A stretch of DNA of 55,492 nucleotides from Branchiostoma floridae (lineage: Eukaryota > Chordata > Leptocardii > Amphioxiformes > Branchiostomatidae), in NCBI RefSeq assembly GCF_000003815.2, contig NC_049986.1, positions 14,008,465-14,063,956 of the forward strand. Reading direction: 5' to 3'. Below the pieces are notes generated by a model, which was not told where the DNA came from, did not search any database, and was given only the letters and a program-made list of their open reading frames with translations. Positions 24,181-36,633 of the stretch are shown piece after piece. The first letter of the stretch is position 1. Each line of letters begins with the position of its first letter. A program made the translations under genes and the position numbers.

Positions 24181-24406
24181 TTATTGGATGTTAGGAATAT
24201 AAGAATTGTAGTAAATTACTGATATCAAAATACTTGGTTTTAATTCTTATCTTTGGTGATGACACTTGTTGACCAACTTCATTATCTTTCATTGTAATGA
24301 AAACAAGTGTCATCACCAAAGATAAGAATTGACACCAAGTATTTTGATATCAGTTATTACTACAATGCTTATGACTTATGTTTCTTAGACCTAACATCCA
24401 ACATAA
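24181..24406. mobile_element. Foldback (hairpin) MITE, about 225 bp
   Basis: The left arm (24181-24270) and right arm (24302-24406) are inverted copies around a loop of about 31 bp. The inner 29 bp, including TCTTTGGTGATGACACTTG, match perfectly. The outer ends share GGATGTTAGG/CCTAACATCC. The right arm has an insertion of about 20 bp. It has no coding capacity, but the RNA of either strand would form a long hairpin. Confidence 0.8.
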
Positions 24407-27400
24407 CTATGTTTTTCTCCCAGTGCTGTTTGTAGATGTACTGTGTGTGATTGGGAAATTGAAGTCAGCCATTACTTGTTGTTTTTGTTGTGAGGGCTAG
24501 TGGCCTAGTCTGTCACGTTCTACAGCTTGTCTCCATGTGGACCTAACCGCCCTCTGCATAAGGATGGACCGGAAGTCCTGTCTTACCCTGCAGGGCTGTC
24601 AATATTTGTTGAGTGGAGTTGACGTAATTGGGATCTCCCTACCATGAGTAAACTATACCCCTGGTACAGCCTGAAGTACCCCTGTCTCTTGGTGCATTCT
24701 CTATCAATCCTGGTAGTATTTAACAAGGATAGAGACAAAATGGGATAGGGCTATGTTGTTGGTAATTTCTGAGAAAGGAAAGCTTCATTAAGGTCAGGCA
24801 ATTATGGAAATTTGATAACGGTTGATAATGAAATTATTGGCTTAGACAAGAAATATTTCTCGTAATTGTTTGGTGACAGACATGATTATGATGGCACCAG
24901 ATTAGTTTAGTGGGATACTCAAAGTAATCACAGCATTGCTCACAATACTCTGTATAGCAACACTGAAATATACTTGTACATTTGCATGTGACAGTGACAG
25001 AAAGGGTGCTCACTTGCTAGAGGATGGTATGAAATGCAGTCACGAGGTAGGACAGGAACAGTGCACTGAGCATAACAAAGTTAAGACAAGAGTATGTGTG
25101 CAAAAAGTTATTGAAGAAGAGATATCATATCGCCATTGAGCTATCAGTGATTCACAGGCGCACAGTATTGGCACATACTGTTGCAGCATGGAAAGTTTCA
25201 GGAATGTCGTAAGGTTACATCAGTTCAAGGTAGTTTACTAGTAACCTACTGAAGAGACAGGTTAATAGTTAGCCACCTTGTACTAAGTTATCCACCTTGT
25301 CTTGTTTGTAGGTCCTAATTGTAAGGACAAGGACATTCACTCTAAGTTCACTGGACACCTGCATAGCTTTGCATTATGTGGAAAATTTGATGCTTTGACT
25401 GTAAGAAAGAAGCATGCCATAGTTTAATGCTCTGGCTGGATACATTTCTTCAAGCCTCCTTCACTTGTGCATAGCAGAAAATTGCGTTCAAAGATTTGGA
25501 CACACCAGGTCCTTTTGCGCTTTATGGTGCAATTCGAGTCAAGGGAAAAAGAATACCACAGTCTCAGCCATGGGCACTGGCCTTTGAAATTCCGTGATGG
25601 CAGAAACTTGTCTTGCTTTGAATGGTGTTCCAGCATCTATGTGGTCAGGCAGAAGAAAAGGTAAAGTTAAGTACTTCATGCCAGCTTTGTGGTTTGCTTA
25701 TAAGAAAGTGGTTAAGATAATGAAAGAGCGGTCACTTATAGTTGTTTGTCGGCAGGAAAATTAGGGGGTTTCTGTCTGTAAGAGGTACATTTTGGGGTTT
25801 AAGATAGGCGGTTGACCATTTGCTCATTTTAGAGTGAAAATGCCTCAGGTGTTTTTGGACTGTTACACCTGGGAAATTAGGTGAGTGAACAAAGGGAAGA
25901 CTCAAATGCTGTCAAGTGACTTTTAATTTGGGGTCGGCACTAATGATCAGGTATCAGGTGTAGGATTGAGAAGAATGAAACTTTGCTTTTGAAGCATTGT
26001 CCACGAGTAAAAACACTTTAAAATAAATCAAGATTCTTTCCAAGATGCCTAAGATCTAACATATGAAAGGAAAAGGACATTAAGTACCAAAACAAAAGGT
26101 ATTTTACAAAGCATTCAAAGTTTCTTTGCAGTAATTGAAAACTCTATTAAATCTTAGTTAAGTCAAGAACTTAAGTATATGTTGAGGATCCACTGTATAT
26201 AATGATGCAGTTCAGAAATTGCAATAATGGCTATACAAAGAAAATAACAGTGGAAGGCAGTTTGGGCAGCTACTTTAAAGGTTCTAGCCATTTAGTGTGA
26301 AAGACGAGATACTTTTATGTTTCATTAAAAGTGATAACTAGGACCTCTGTAGAATCTTACAAGAGGCTGGAATGTCTGTGTTTGTGTTTGATGGTGATAA
26401 TTGTTGCCTTGTAATGTTGTATGCTCAATGGTCGCCCCATTTCAGCAACCATTAAGTTTGTGTTTTAACAGCAGTTAACACTAACAGACAGTCTACATTG
26501 TAAGTCAAGCCACTGGATGTTCCTCCACAAACATTTGTACATTTTAATGGCCTGTCTGTTGCTGTCAGAAGAAGCTTGTGTTCAGGAAGGTGTCTGTCAG
26601 AAGGTGTCATCATCATTGATGACAGAGGCACCCTCAGAAAAACAAGGCTGGTATGGAGGTCAACAACATACCCAACTCTTAATCTGGATAACGTGGAGCA
26701 TGGCTGTTTCTTTGATCCAAATCTCCTGGACCACGAATCTAAGCAGGTTTTGTTTGGATTGTTTTCGAGATCCCCTTCTAATCCTGTACTGCTTTCCTAG
26801 GAAAACTTGGCCTTTGACTCTGTCTGGACCGCAAAGCTGCAGGTGTAGATGAATCAATCCCAAGTTCAACCAGCTTAATATTGAAGTAAAGTACAGTTTG
26901 CCACTTGGAGTTTCCAATTGATATCTGTATGTTGTCTAGTGAATATGCTTCAGGATAGTTTATAGTGTAGAAGTGGCTCTTTAAAGAATAAATCAATTCT
27001 ATTTCAGGACATGGCCAAATTGAAAAAAAATCAGTTTGTAATGCATGCTTTACTTTTTAATATAAAACTATTGCCGTGTTGCTTTTTTTAAATTCCATTC
27101 ACGGACATGTTGGAGCCTGTCTTTCTGTTTTCTGCATCAAAGGACAGCATTTTCGGTCAGATGTCTCCATAAGGAAGGAACAGCGCCACAGCCGAAATTG
27201 TTCCTAATATAATACATGGAACGTTTCCAAGTTCAGGGGTGATTTGTAGTTGGTGGCCAGGAAGCAAGCTGGCCCTAGTACATCCGAGTATTGTATGCTG
27301 TGGCCCCCTGTGTGTAGCCTGCAGTTCAGCCTGAGGGAGCTACTACAGTGGGGGCAGATGATAGACCAGATAAAGGAATATGATCAGGTTGTCTACAGCC

Positions 27401-30400
27401 ATGACAGCATGTATGGCCTCGGGTTGGGCGTCTGCACTTGTTGTTTTGTTCCGCATTTGACATTTACTTTATTGATCTGTTTTTCGCCTGGCCATATTAC
27501 CTTTGATTTTCTTTATTACTTCATATTCCTATATAGATTTGAATCATTTTTACAATATGTCAGGTTTGGCATTTGACAGCTATATCTACATATAGATTCA
27601 AAAGTTAAATGTCTGAAATTCGATATTTCGATGTTACCCATCCCCTACCAGTTGAACTTATGATAGTCTTTTTACTTTGTTTAATGTTGTCACAGGATTA
27701 CCATTGTAAAAATATTGATTTTGTTCTATTTATTTTAGTTGGTAATGATTGGTGGTTGAGGCAACCTTTATGTATATCGTTACCCCAAACTGAAGAAGTG
27801 TTCTTTGAGAGAGGCTTATGACTTGTTGGGATCAACAGAGAGACAAACATCTGGGTCCAAGGTCCAGGACCATGCTTGGGGTGGCTCGAAATCCCCCAGA
27901 TGTCAACTGTGCTGTAAGCCAAGGGTTTAGACTGTACTGATATCTGCGTAATAGTCAGGTTAGCTGGCGGAAATGCAGGAAGGGAAGGACCGAAGTTCAG
28001 CGAACGAAATAGAAGTTTCTACGTACCGACATGAACGTATTTGATCCCAGAGTTGTTAGGCTCTTCATGGTAAACAGAGGTAGGTGCAACTGAGAAATTA
28101 TTAAGTATTGGATAATATAAGGTTAATGTATGATACCACACTGTTAAAAAGTAGTCATCATTATCAGTTACAAGTCCTATACTTGTGGCTAAACACCTTT
28201 TGAGCCAGTTTGCTATATGCTTTTTAATGTTCTACATATAATTTTTTTGGAGAACTGGACTTCAAGCTAGGGTTGTTTTTTTAAACTTTGTATTCTTTGA
28301 AATGTCAACTTTTTGTAAAACATCATCATCCGGGCGTGCTGGAAGGATGCAAATAACATAAACCACATCTGAGTACCTCCTCAGAAGGTATTATTTAGGG
28401 TTGGATGTCCCTTCATAATCGGTTAGTGAGGCAATGGAATAGCCATTACCCTCTCCTGACCCAGACAAGAAGGGCAACTGTCATGTGGCACAGGGATGTG
28501 GAAATCCCAGAACAGTCCATCTGGGGAAGACTGAGACCACTGGGGCTCTAATTTGGAGGAAGAGTTCATGGTTACACTGTGGGAAAGGTCATTGAGGTCA
28601 AGATGAATCTCTGAGATCAGTGAAGACCCAAGGTTGGTTTACGTTACACAGGAAAAGAGTCTTATAAGGAAAGGGTAGTCGTTTTCAAGGTCTTGGCAAG
28701 TACAGTTGTTCACTTTCCTTTTCAAGACTCTAGTTTTTGTGTAGCAGGTTATAATTGTGCTTAGCCTTTCTCTCTGTTGAAAGGTATATATACTTTTGCT
28801 GATTATAGTGTTGGAGATAAAATCTCAATTGTACTTTCATGGCGTAATGGAAAATAAGCAAGAAAGGCTTCTGCTAAGTGACAGTAATTGCTTGAGATTA
28901 TGATCTCAATTTTGTCTACTGTGCTAGACATTGGGCAGATGTTATCTTTATCCTTTTGTCAGACAATTAGAGGTCATTCTTTTGTCAGAAGGAAATTCAA
29001 AACTCATCTCGAAGGACACATTCAGGTTGCCATGGTATACGTGCATTTGTATGACAAACATTCAGGGCCCAGCGCTCATTAGTACTAAAATTGATTCACA
29101 AATTAGAAGTACTGTCATCATATGAAGAACTTTGTAACTTATAGACTTTCTATTTTCTTGTAAATTGCCCTCAGGATCAGATTTAGGGTTGCTCAATCTG
29201 CAGAATATATAGAAAGGAAAATCATTGGCCTAAATGCCACATTATACTTGTTTGATTTCACAAGGTCTTAGTCTTTGTCCTGTTAGATTACAGCTCCATC
29301 GTATCTAATCCTCTTATCGCTTTGCAAGCCTAGAACTAGTAGAGATGGTTAGCTTGGTGTTTAGGAGCCCCAGGTCACACACCATCTGTCTTAGGTCAGC
29401 CTGCAGTCTCAGTAAATATAACAATTGATGTGTAAACTCTGGAACCCTCCTGTCTGGGGTGTATGTTCTGCTGTTTTGCAGGGAGGTGAAACGTTTCAGT
29501 AGGTCGAGACATGAAGTCAGTGTCCTCAAAAAGTCATACAGAGCTGATCATTTTTTTTAAATATACATTTCAGTGCATTTTGCTGGTAATTACTGGTAGT
29601 ATGAAATAGAAGTTATTAGTAAAAACTTATTTTACTGTAAAAATGAAAATGTAGTATACATTCTTAATTATTACTATCATTGAAAATATGCTAATTATGT
29701 GTTGCACTACATCTGATATTGGATGGCTTATCTGATCATAATGTAAACTTCAATGGTTTGAGTATTGTTGTCTTATCAATATAGTATGGCAGTTTAGGGC
29801 TAATACTATCAGATTATTAGGTTGATTATGATCAGTCGGTAATGTCTTTAAACTTAATCTATTCTGATAATTCTGATAACACTTCGTCAACGTGTTCTGA
29901 TAACTCTCACTGACACCTGAGACTGGGTTTGGTACTTACTGATATCCTGCTGATCCAAAGAAGTGAATCAGCCATGAGGAAAATACAGAGTTCAGAGTGT
30001 TGTTACCTTTGGATTTCCTTCTAATGATTGGTTACACAGGGGAGAATCTTCCAGTTAATTGGAGGAGTAGGCGGGGGTCACGCAGCATCTGCCACGGGTC
30101 GGGGCTTTCTTCCGGTAATTCCTTCTATTTCATTTAAAACTCCCAAGCTATCCCAGGCTGCCGTTACTTAGTGTGCAGAATGGGTATTGATTTTACGTCA
30201 GGCAGAAAAATGGGGGAGCTAGGGGGTTATGGCACGGAAGAGTCAGGGTCAGTCCCTAAATTTGTGCTTCAGGGCAGAGGTCGGGCGTATTTCCTGTCAT
30301 AACGGAGATGATTCAAACCCCCTTCTGACCCTCAAAAAAGCGAAAGTGTTACAGCATATATCAATTACTGAGCTAGGGTTTCATACACATATTGAGAAGC

Positions 30401-30775
30401 ATGCTGAATATCTTTTCAACTGTATTGCATTTCATCTACTATTGTTATGAACCTAGTAATAGTAGTATCATACCAGGGATGCTAAAAAGGCATAATTTTT
30501 GTCTTTTGTGAAAGAGGTGTGTGGAGAATTATAACATACTGGTACTCAAGGCTGGTAGGAAAATAGATAGTGGAAAGTGATGTAGAACAGTATCCATGGG
30601 TAGGGATGTAGCAGTGAGTCATAAGCCACCATGTCCACAGTACCAGGAAGTCCCCAACCCTCATACATGTAATGTGGGTGGAACAGAAGCCTGGTCACGC
30701 TAAATTTTCTACTCCCAGTGGGTTTCCTTGACCTCTCTTGTCCATGAAATCTGCGGAGGTTTGGAACTTTTGTGT
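24407..30775. other. Non-coding stretch
   Basis: No confident gene. Weak exon-like spots were noted. At 26572-26656 an AG-flanked plus-strand frame reads EACVQEGVCQKVSSSLMTEA with a poor donor. At 27317-27393 a frame containing FSLRELLQWGQMIDQIKEYD ends at a poor GT site. On the minus strand at 29314-29529 a leucine-rich frame contains LLYLLRLQADLRQMVCDLG. None has good signals on both sides. Confidence 0.4.
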
Positions 30776-31115
30776 GAGAATTCCCGTCCTCAGTTCCTCG
30801 TGGAATACTGGTGGTTGTGGACGCATTTTATTACTCTTGGTTCTGAACTGTGCTGTCACTTGTTTTGAGTTATGATGAAGTTCGGTATGCTATTTATTTT
30901 CTTCTTCTCCTAGCATAGTTAATTTTGTCAAAGTCAAATCATTGTTATGAGTTTGGCGTGCCAGAATTGACATCCTTTCCTCTTGGAATACAGGCAGTTA
31001 TGGACACATCCTGTTTGTTTAGAAGTGTTCAGTCACTTGCTTATGAGTTATGGTGAAGTTTTGTGTGGATGGTATATTTTCTTCCCAACATAGTTTATTT
31101 CCTCAAAGTCAAACT
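30776..31115. repeat. Diverged tandem duplication, spacing about 185 bp
   Basis: Unit 1 (about 30776-30940) and unit 2 (about 30961-31115) share, in order: AGAATT-C--CCT, TCGTGGAATAC/TCTTGGAATAC, TGTGGACGCAT/TATGGACACAT, TCACTTG, TATGATGAAGTT/TATGGTGAAGTT, TTTTCTTC, CATAGTT and TCAAAGTCAAA. Confidence 0.65.
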
Positions 31116-31474
31116 GTTTGTTGATCTGATGGATTTCTTTGTAGTGGAAGCAAATGTTCAACTGTAGGATTTGCAGTGATGCCTCAGGAATCAATTTGTC
31201 AATCAGCTGTTAGCATTTCAAGGGAGCATTTTTTCATTCATGCTATGCTGATGTCACATGCAGGAGAACTTTGATTTCTATTTTACATGTTGAAAATTTT
31301 GTGAACCACTCAACTTATGTTGTTCTCTTTTTTCTTTCATGTGCTGTTCCTGTTTCGACATTGTTGGCTATAGGTGAGTACCAGTATTGTATCTTTCCTC
31401 ACTTCACAATTTGACAAGCTGACATTTCGGAATTGGTAGATGAGAAAAGCAGGGCTATAAATGTACTCAGGATT

Positions 31475-31808
31475 CAGGTTACATAACTCCTTGTTTATAC
31501 AATATTACAGTCAAATTCAAATGTATATATATTGAACGTAAGTTTGAACTTTCCTTGGTTACATAATGGTTCCATGCTGAAATCTCTTCCTGTCTTGGCA
31601 AATACATTTGATCTCTGGTACAAGTATATTGTATAATTGCATTACTATTGAGCAACCAGATTTAGGTTACATAACATGTATGATACTACATCCAAGCGTA
31701 ATAGATGATACTACTGTACATTAGTTTCCATGGTTAGGTATAAGGGTTCTTTGCTGAAAGCGTTCCCCAAGTTGGCAAACACATTTGATCTCCAGTGTAA
31801 ATACAGTT
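31475..31808. repeat. Diverged tandem duplication, spacing about 188 bp
   Basis: Both units carry AGGTTACATAAC, then CC-TGGTTA, GGTTC, TGCTGAAA, and finally TTGGCAAATACATTTGATCT (31594-31613) or TTGGCAAACACATTTGATCT (31771-31790). Confidence 0.65.
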
Positions 31809-34614
31809 CTATGGCAGAGATGGTTGAGAACTAAATACACAGCAGGCAATAAGAGAACTGAATCCAAGTGGTTCGATACCATCAAGGCCTATTAGTTCCA
31901 TTGATTACATTTCCTACGGATTTGGGGAATTTCCTGGCCTTTTCAACCCTTATCTTGTTCCTACATAATCTGATCTGGATTTGAATTGTTGCTGCACTGT
32001 TCAAGCATTACTGTGCAGTAATTCAATTGGTCCTGATACCTGTAGTTTACTTACACCAGGCAGCGCCAAATATGGTATTGAAATTGGAAGTGTATTTCAT
32101 TTGTATAGAAGTGGAGCAAACCATTGCAATATGGTGGTTCTGCAATTTGCATTTTGATGAGGAGGTAGGGAGTTCAGTAACAGATTGCTGCAGATTATTG
32201 CTGCCCCAACCCCTGTAGCCTAGTAAAAGGACCAGAAGGTGAGCCATATGTGTTGGTAGTAAAGGGGAAAAATACATGTCCTAAGGGGGCTATGTGCTAG
32301 GTTAACTCTGTCTGGGGGTTTCTCTTTTTATGTGGCAATTCCAAGACACTATGATGATAAAACAAAACATGCATGTAAGTGAGATAATGCGATGGATGGG
32401 ATGGAATCTAAATGTAAATGCTGTTGGTCGCATATGAGTTAGAATAATTTCCAATTGAAATTCGAAAGAATAGACCATAGGGAAGATATTATGACCATGT
32501 AATGGGTGATTTTACGACTCCCAATTTCATACTGAGTGGACATTGAGGAAAGTGGGACACATTGACATAATATGGTTAGGCAAAATTTTGTGTTGTTCCA
32601 AAGTAAAACCTGTACACGTAACCATCTATACATAATAACCACCTGGCCAGTTTGACCACTTTTTGGTAGTCCCTTAAATAATTTTTCCTATTGACATAAG
32701 CATTAAGAATACTGTCAGTAGTGACTATCTGTCCCTAGTGGTCTTCTTGGGAAATGTTGGTTGTATGTCAAGTCTGTTATGTTTATGATTGTCAGATTTT
32801 TGAGTCTCTTGCCTCTGATAAAAAAAGGCCCTTAACATACTGTATCTCATTGCTTTGCAACCGTCTTATTCCATTATACATATATGAACTGTAATCAAAA
32901 ATTGCAACAAAGGGAATGTGGTTTGTAAGTCAATTAATGTAGTAATGTTGTCTGACTGCAGTGTGTTAGAGACTCGTGGGACAGCAAAATTCAGAACATG
33001 CACTTTCAATTAATTTTTTACGATGATGACAGATTATGATTGCTCAGATGTATAATGATAGAATAATACTGGCAGCGTAATTAGCATGAATTATTTAAAG
33101 GGAATGTGGTGATGTAAGGTACTCACAGAACATATATCATGTCTGAGGGTAAATTAAGTTATATGGTGATTTTGGCATGAATGTTGTTAGCGGTTTTTAT
33201 AGAGGTTCGTGTTTATGACTAAAGGCATTAGATGGCCACAAACGGTAAGTGGAGGTTGGAGTGCATGAGGTAAGAATTTTTTTCCGCTAGTGTGTGTATT
33301 CTTTACTGTATTATGATATTACAAGGGCACTTCATTGTAGCATAAAGTATGGGATAACTGGTACTGATATTATTACAAATGATCATCCTAGCTCTTAATG
33401 ATGTCCCACCCGGTTTTGATCCTGCCCAAAGAGAAAAATGTCATCATGACTTACATTTGTTTTATTGTCGAATGTCGTCTCTTTGTTCTTACCTTCCAGG
33501 TGTCTTGTTTATTTGTTTCCCTGAATAGCAGCAAAATTTTATTGCCATCTATGGTATTGGTAAACATGTTTAGATTAGAGGAAGTGATGTCTTCTTCCCT
33601 TTTAGTTATGTATGGCTTCATTCACAAGTATTCAACTGAAACTGATATTTTATGACAGCTTCATTCATACTCTAATAAAGAGATGCTGAGTGTCGTATTT
33701 CAGCATTGTTCAGTAAGTAGTCATGTGTATGGACTGTGCACCATCTATATGTACCTGGTCCCAAGTGCATAATTTGTGTTCTGGCAAATCTCCCTTGCCT
33801 TTTAGCAGCACCATTTATGCTGGTAGATATACTGCTTTCCTTGTGTGCACTAATGATGGTTAAAGCAAGGAGTGCTTTGGGTCACATTTCCAAATACATG
33901 GCACATTTTCCAGAGCGCAATTAGTGTTCCCTGGGTGTGCATTTTAGCTTCTTGGTCCATGAATTTCCCAATAAGGTAATGTTACTCTACACACGAATTG
34001 TTGAATGAAAGACTGATCCTGGCCTTTGTGTCATCACGTTTCATTGTTGCTGCTATTTGGGTTTCCCTTTCAAGGTGGATGGTTCTTGTGTGTGCTGTGT
34101 ATGTAGCCAGCGGCAATTACGTCGTAAAGTAATCCATATATCTCCAGGGTGGGGGAAAAGACCACATGGGGTTAGAGCAGAGTAAATGTAATGTAGGGTG
34201 AAATGCCCAAGGTGTTGAAGGGCACCAGCTGCTGTTTCAATGTAGAATGTAGGTTAGGTTCAGTGTCTCTCTGTAGTCTGTAGTTATAGCATACCCAGAG
34301 GTGTGTTATAAAAAAATTGACTCCATAAAACACAACAGTAGCAGTTGTAGCTGTCAGAGTGTTAATCTAGCAAAGGCCTTGGCACCTTTATTTCACAGCT
34401 GAACATTACATCAGACGTTCCCAATCGTGTTAATGGAACCAAGGTCTCCTGGCAATGACCGATTACCCCACATTTATCAAGTCGTTGGAGTCAGGTCTCG
34501 TCTGGCATGGCATAGCATGTTGGTGTTGGCATCCTCTGGTATCCCCAGAACCTGGAGTTGGTCTTTGTATTGTCTAACTCTAAGAATAGTCTATGTATAT
34601 TCAAATTTGTTACT
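31809..34614. other. Non-coding stretch
   Basis: No supported gene, repeat array or RNA gene was seen. Confidence 0.5.
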
Positions 34615-34661
34615 TATAGAGAATTGCTAAACTCGGAATGAAAGTTTAGCAATTCTCTATA
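34615..34661. repeat. Perfect 19-bp hairpin
   Basis: TATAGAGAATTGCTAAACT, a nine-base loop (CGGAATGAA), then the exact inverse of the stem. The flanks pair poorly beyond the stem. It could be a small foldback remnant or a structured RNA segment; it is shorter than a usual microRNA precursor. Confidence 0.7.
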
Positions 34662-36414
34662 ATGTATTCTACTAACACAGATGAAATTTCATGCTAAATT
34701 TGTTACTTGTAGTTGGTATGTCCACCATAACTCCAAAACACAGTAATAAATTTTCAGAATATATAGAGATATTACCATTTTGCAGTAGTGTTACAATGTT
34801 TGCATGTAACAATCAATAAGAACGAAGTATGCTGTTGGTACATGTATTTAGTTGGTAATGCTCATCCTATAAGCATAGAAAGTTTTCATAAAACTGTTAT
34901 CTTTTTGCTGTTTTTTTTCCCTAAAGATGCACTAAATCAAACTTCAGTTACAGGTAACATGTACAACTTACATAACATACCATGTAGCTGACAGTGACTT
35001 CACAAGATTAGTGTCTCTTGCTTTACATAAGCCGTTGTCAAAAGATGAAAGAGCACCTGTCCCTAATGACAGGTCTTTTGACAGTCATCCTTGCCTTTGA
35101 AGTCTTCATTCTATTGATACTTATTTTTAGGAGCCCCAAGAGGACAAAAGGCCACTTTGAAGTTGGTGTCTTATCAGCTTTGTTCCCATTAGCTGTGAAA
35201 ACTTGGGCTGGTTCCGGGCCACTGTCCCAGAATGCTATGGTATTCAGAGCCGCTGTGCTGTTGCCGATCTGTCATGCATTTGCATAATTTGTATACAGGA
35301 ACCTTTGACCTTGATGTTAAAGCAAGGTCGACTTGAACAGAACCTGGTAAGTCAGCATGTCTTATTGTATGTCTTAAAAGTCAAGAGGGTCTGATCCGTG
35401 GTAAGGAGTTTCCAGCACAAGATCAATCGGTTAGTGTGTTCTTCCACATTTTGTACTCAACAGAAGGTATGTTTGTCAGTCTTAACCTAGTGCTCTTTTC
35501 TTTAGAAAGATGAGGTTGTTAACTCTTAATAACTTGAATGTTTCTTTATGTCTACCCAATGTATGTGGGGCAGAATACTAATTTCATTTCTTCATCGATG
35601 GTCTTGACATGTAAATCTCATATGAAATTGCACTATATAGTCTTATAGTACAACTGTGATATCCAGATGTAAGTGAAGGTCTCCATAAATCTGCAGTAGT
35701 TGACCCCTTCCATTTGGTGTGTGGTCCAAGGTAAGGGAAAGCGTGCAACCTTGGGCTGAGGACGAAGCATAACACTTATTCATTAGTTAGTGTTACCATA
35801 GCATTAGTAGTAGTGCAGTGCTGCTTTGCTGCTATTCACATATTCGACCAAGTACTCTGCTCTGGCTCTCCCTTTCTTCTTGATAAGTATGTTGGGTTCT
35901 TCTGCATATGTGCGTACAGAGGTTTGAATGATGCCATAGGCTCCTTCATACATGTGTGGTCCAACTATAGCAAATGTATGGCCTTGTAATTAATCGACAT
36001 CTTGAACTTGGTTTGCTCCAAGTGTGCTAATACTAGTTCATGGCCACTGTGAGAAGCTGTCTGATCATGAAAAAAAAGGCTGTCCTTGAACAGTTCAGTT
36101 TAACTTTATGTGCATTTTGAAGCCTGGCAGAGAATATGGCCCTGTCAGGTGAAAGAAGAAAGATGATAACAGCTGTCATTTATATGGTGGCATCTGGTCG
36201 CATATGCTGCCTTCATGTCTGAAGTTATTTTCCAAATGCCTCCTGTAACAAAGATGTCAGATTTGAATGGCTGATAGGTAAAGTAAGTGTGACACCTAGA
36301 CTATTCTATCCCTCCCTCTCAGTTTTTGTAATGGTTTGTTTGTCTATGGATCAACATTGTGTGATTTTTCACACATCTGTTATTCCCACATTATACCAGG
36401 CTATTATTAGTACA
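34662..36414. other. Non-coding stretch with one micro-exon candidate
   Basis: Mostly featureless AT-rich sequence between the hairpin and the LINE. The candidate at 35299-35346 is listed separately. Confidence 0.45.
35299..35346 (+). CDS. Candidate 48-nt micro-exon
   Basis: The acceptor TTTGTATACAG and strong donor CTG|GTAAGT enclose exactly 16 codons reading EPLTLMLKQGRLEQNL; the other two frames contain stops. Both phases are 0, so it could be inserted or skipped without shifting frame, but it does not fit directly after the phase-1 exon at 1100-1193. GACCTTGA-type words are common in dispersed repeats, so this may be coincidental. Confidence 0.25.
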
Positions 36415-36633
36415 TACCCCGGATGTTGCCAGTTTCGGACGGTAAAACCGACGCTCCAACAATGTTGTAACTTTTTCTTACCTAGAGGTCACCCTGGGCC
36501 CTAATTTTTGCTCCAGTTATTCCTAACGTTACAGTGTACCCACTGATAACTTTTGATAACCTCTGTAATATCCTAGAGGTTACATTTTTTAGAAATCTCT
36601 ACTTCGAACTTGACGAAAGACCAAACGGCCAAC
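36415..36633 (+). promoter_or_regulatory. 5' UTR / presumed internal promoter of the LINE
   Basis: About 220 bp before the ORF1 ATG, with CCTAGAGGT occurring twice (about 36480 and 36572) in a mixed-composition leader. LINE 5' regions of this type normally carry the internal promoter; no specific element is recognised. Confidence 0.4.

Noticed and set aside
26780-26850. AFDSVW-like words suggesting a decayed reverse transcriptase
   Set aside because: Only six residues match the motif, with stops on both sides and no other RT blocks nearby.
27317-27393. Exon-like frame with FSLRELLQWGQMIDQIKEYD
   Set aside because: Composition is protein-like and the acceptor is fair, but the GT following it is a poor donor and no partner exon was found.
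29314-29529. Minus-strand leucine-rich 71-codon frame, cytokine-like at first glance
   Set aside because: No clear donor or acceptor pair, no start context and no conserved cysteines; helical look alone is not enough.
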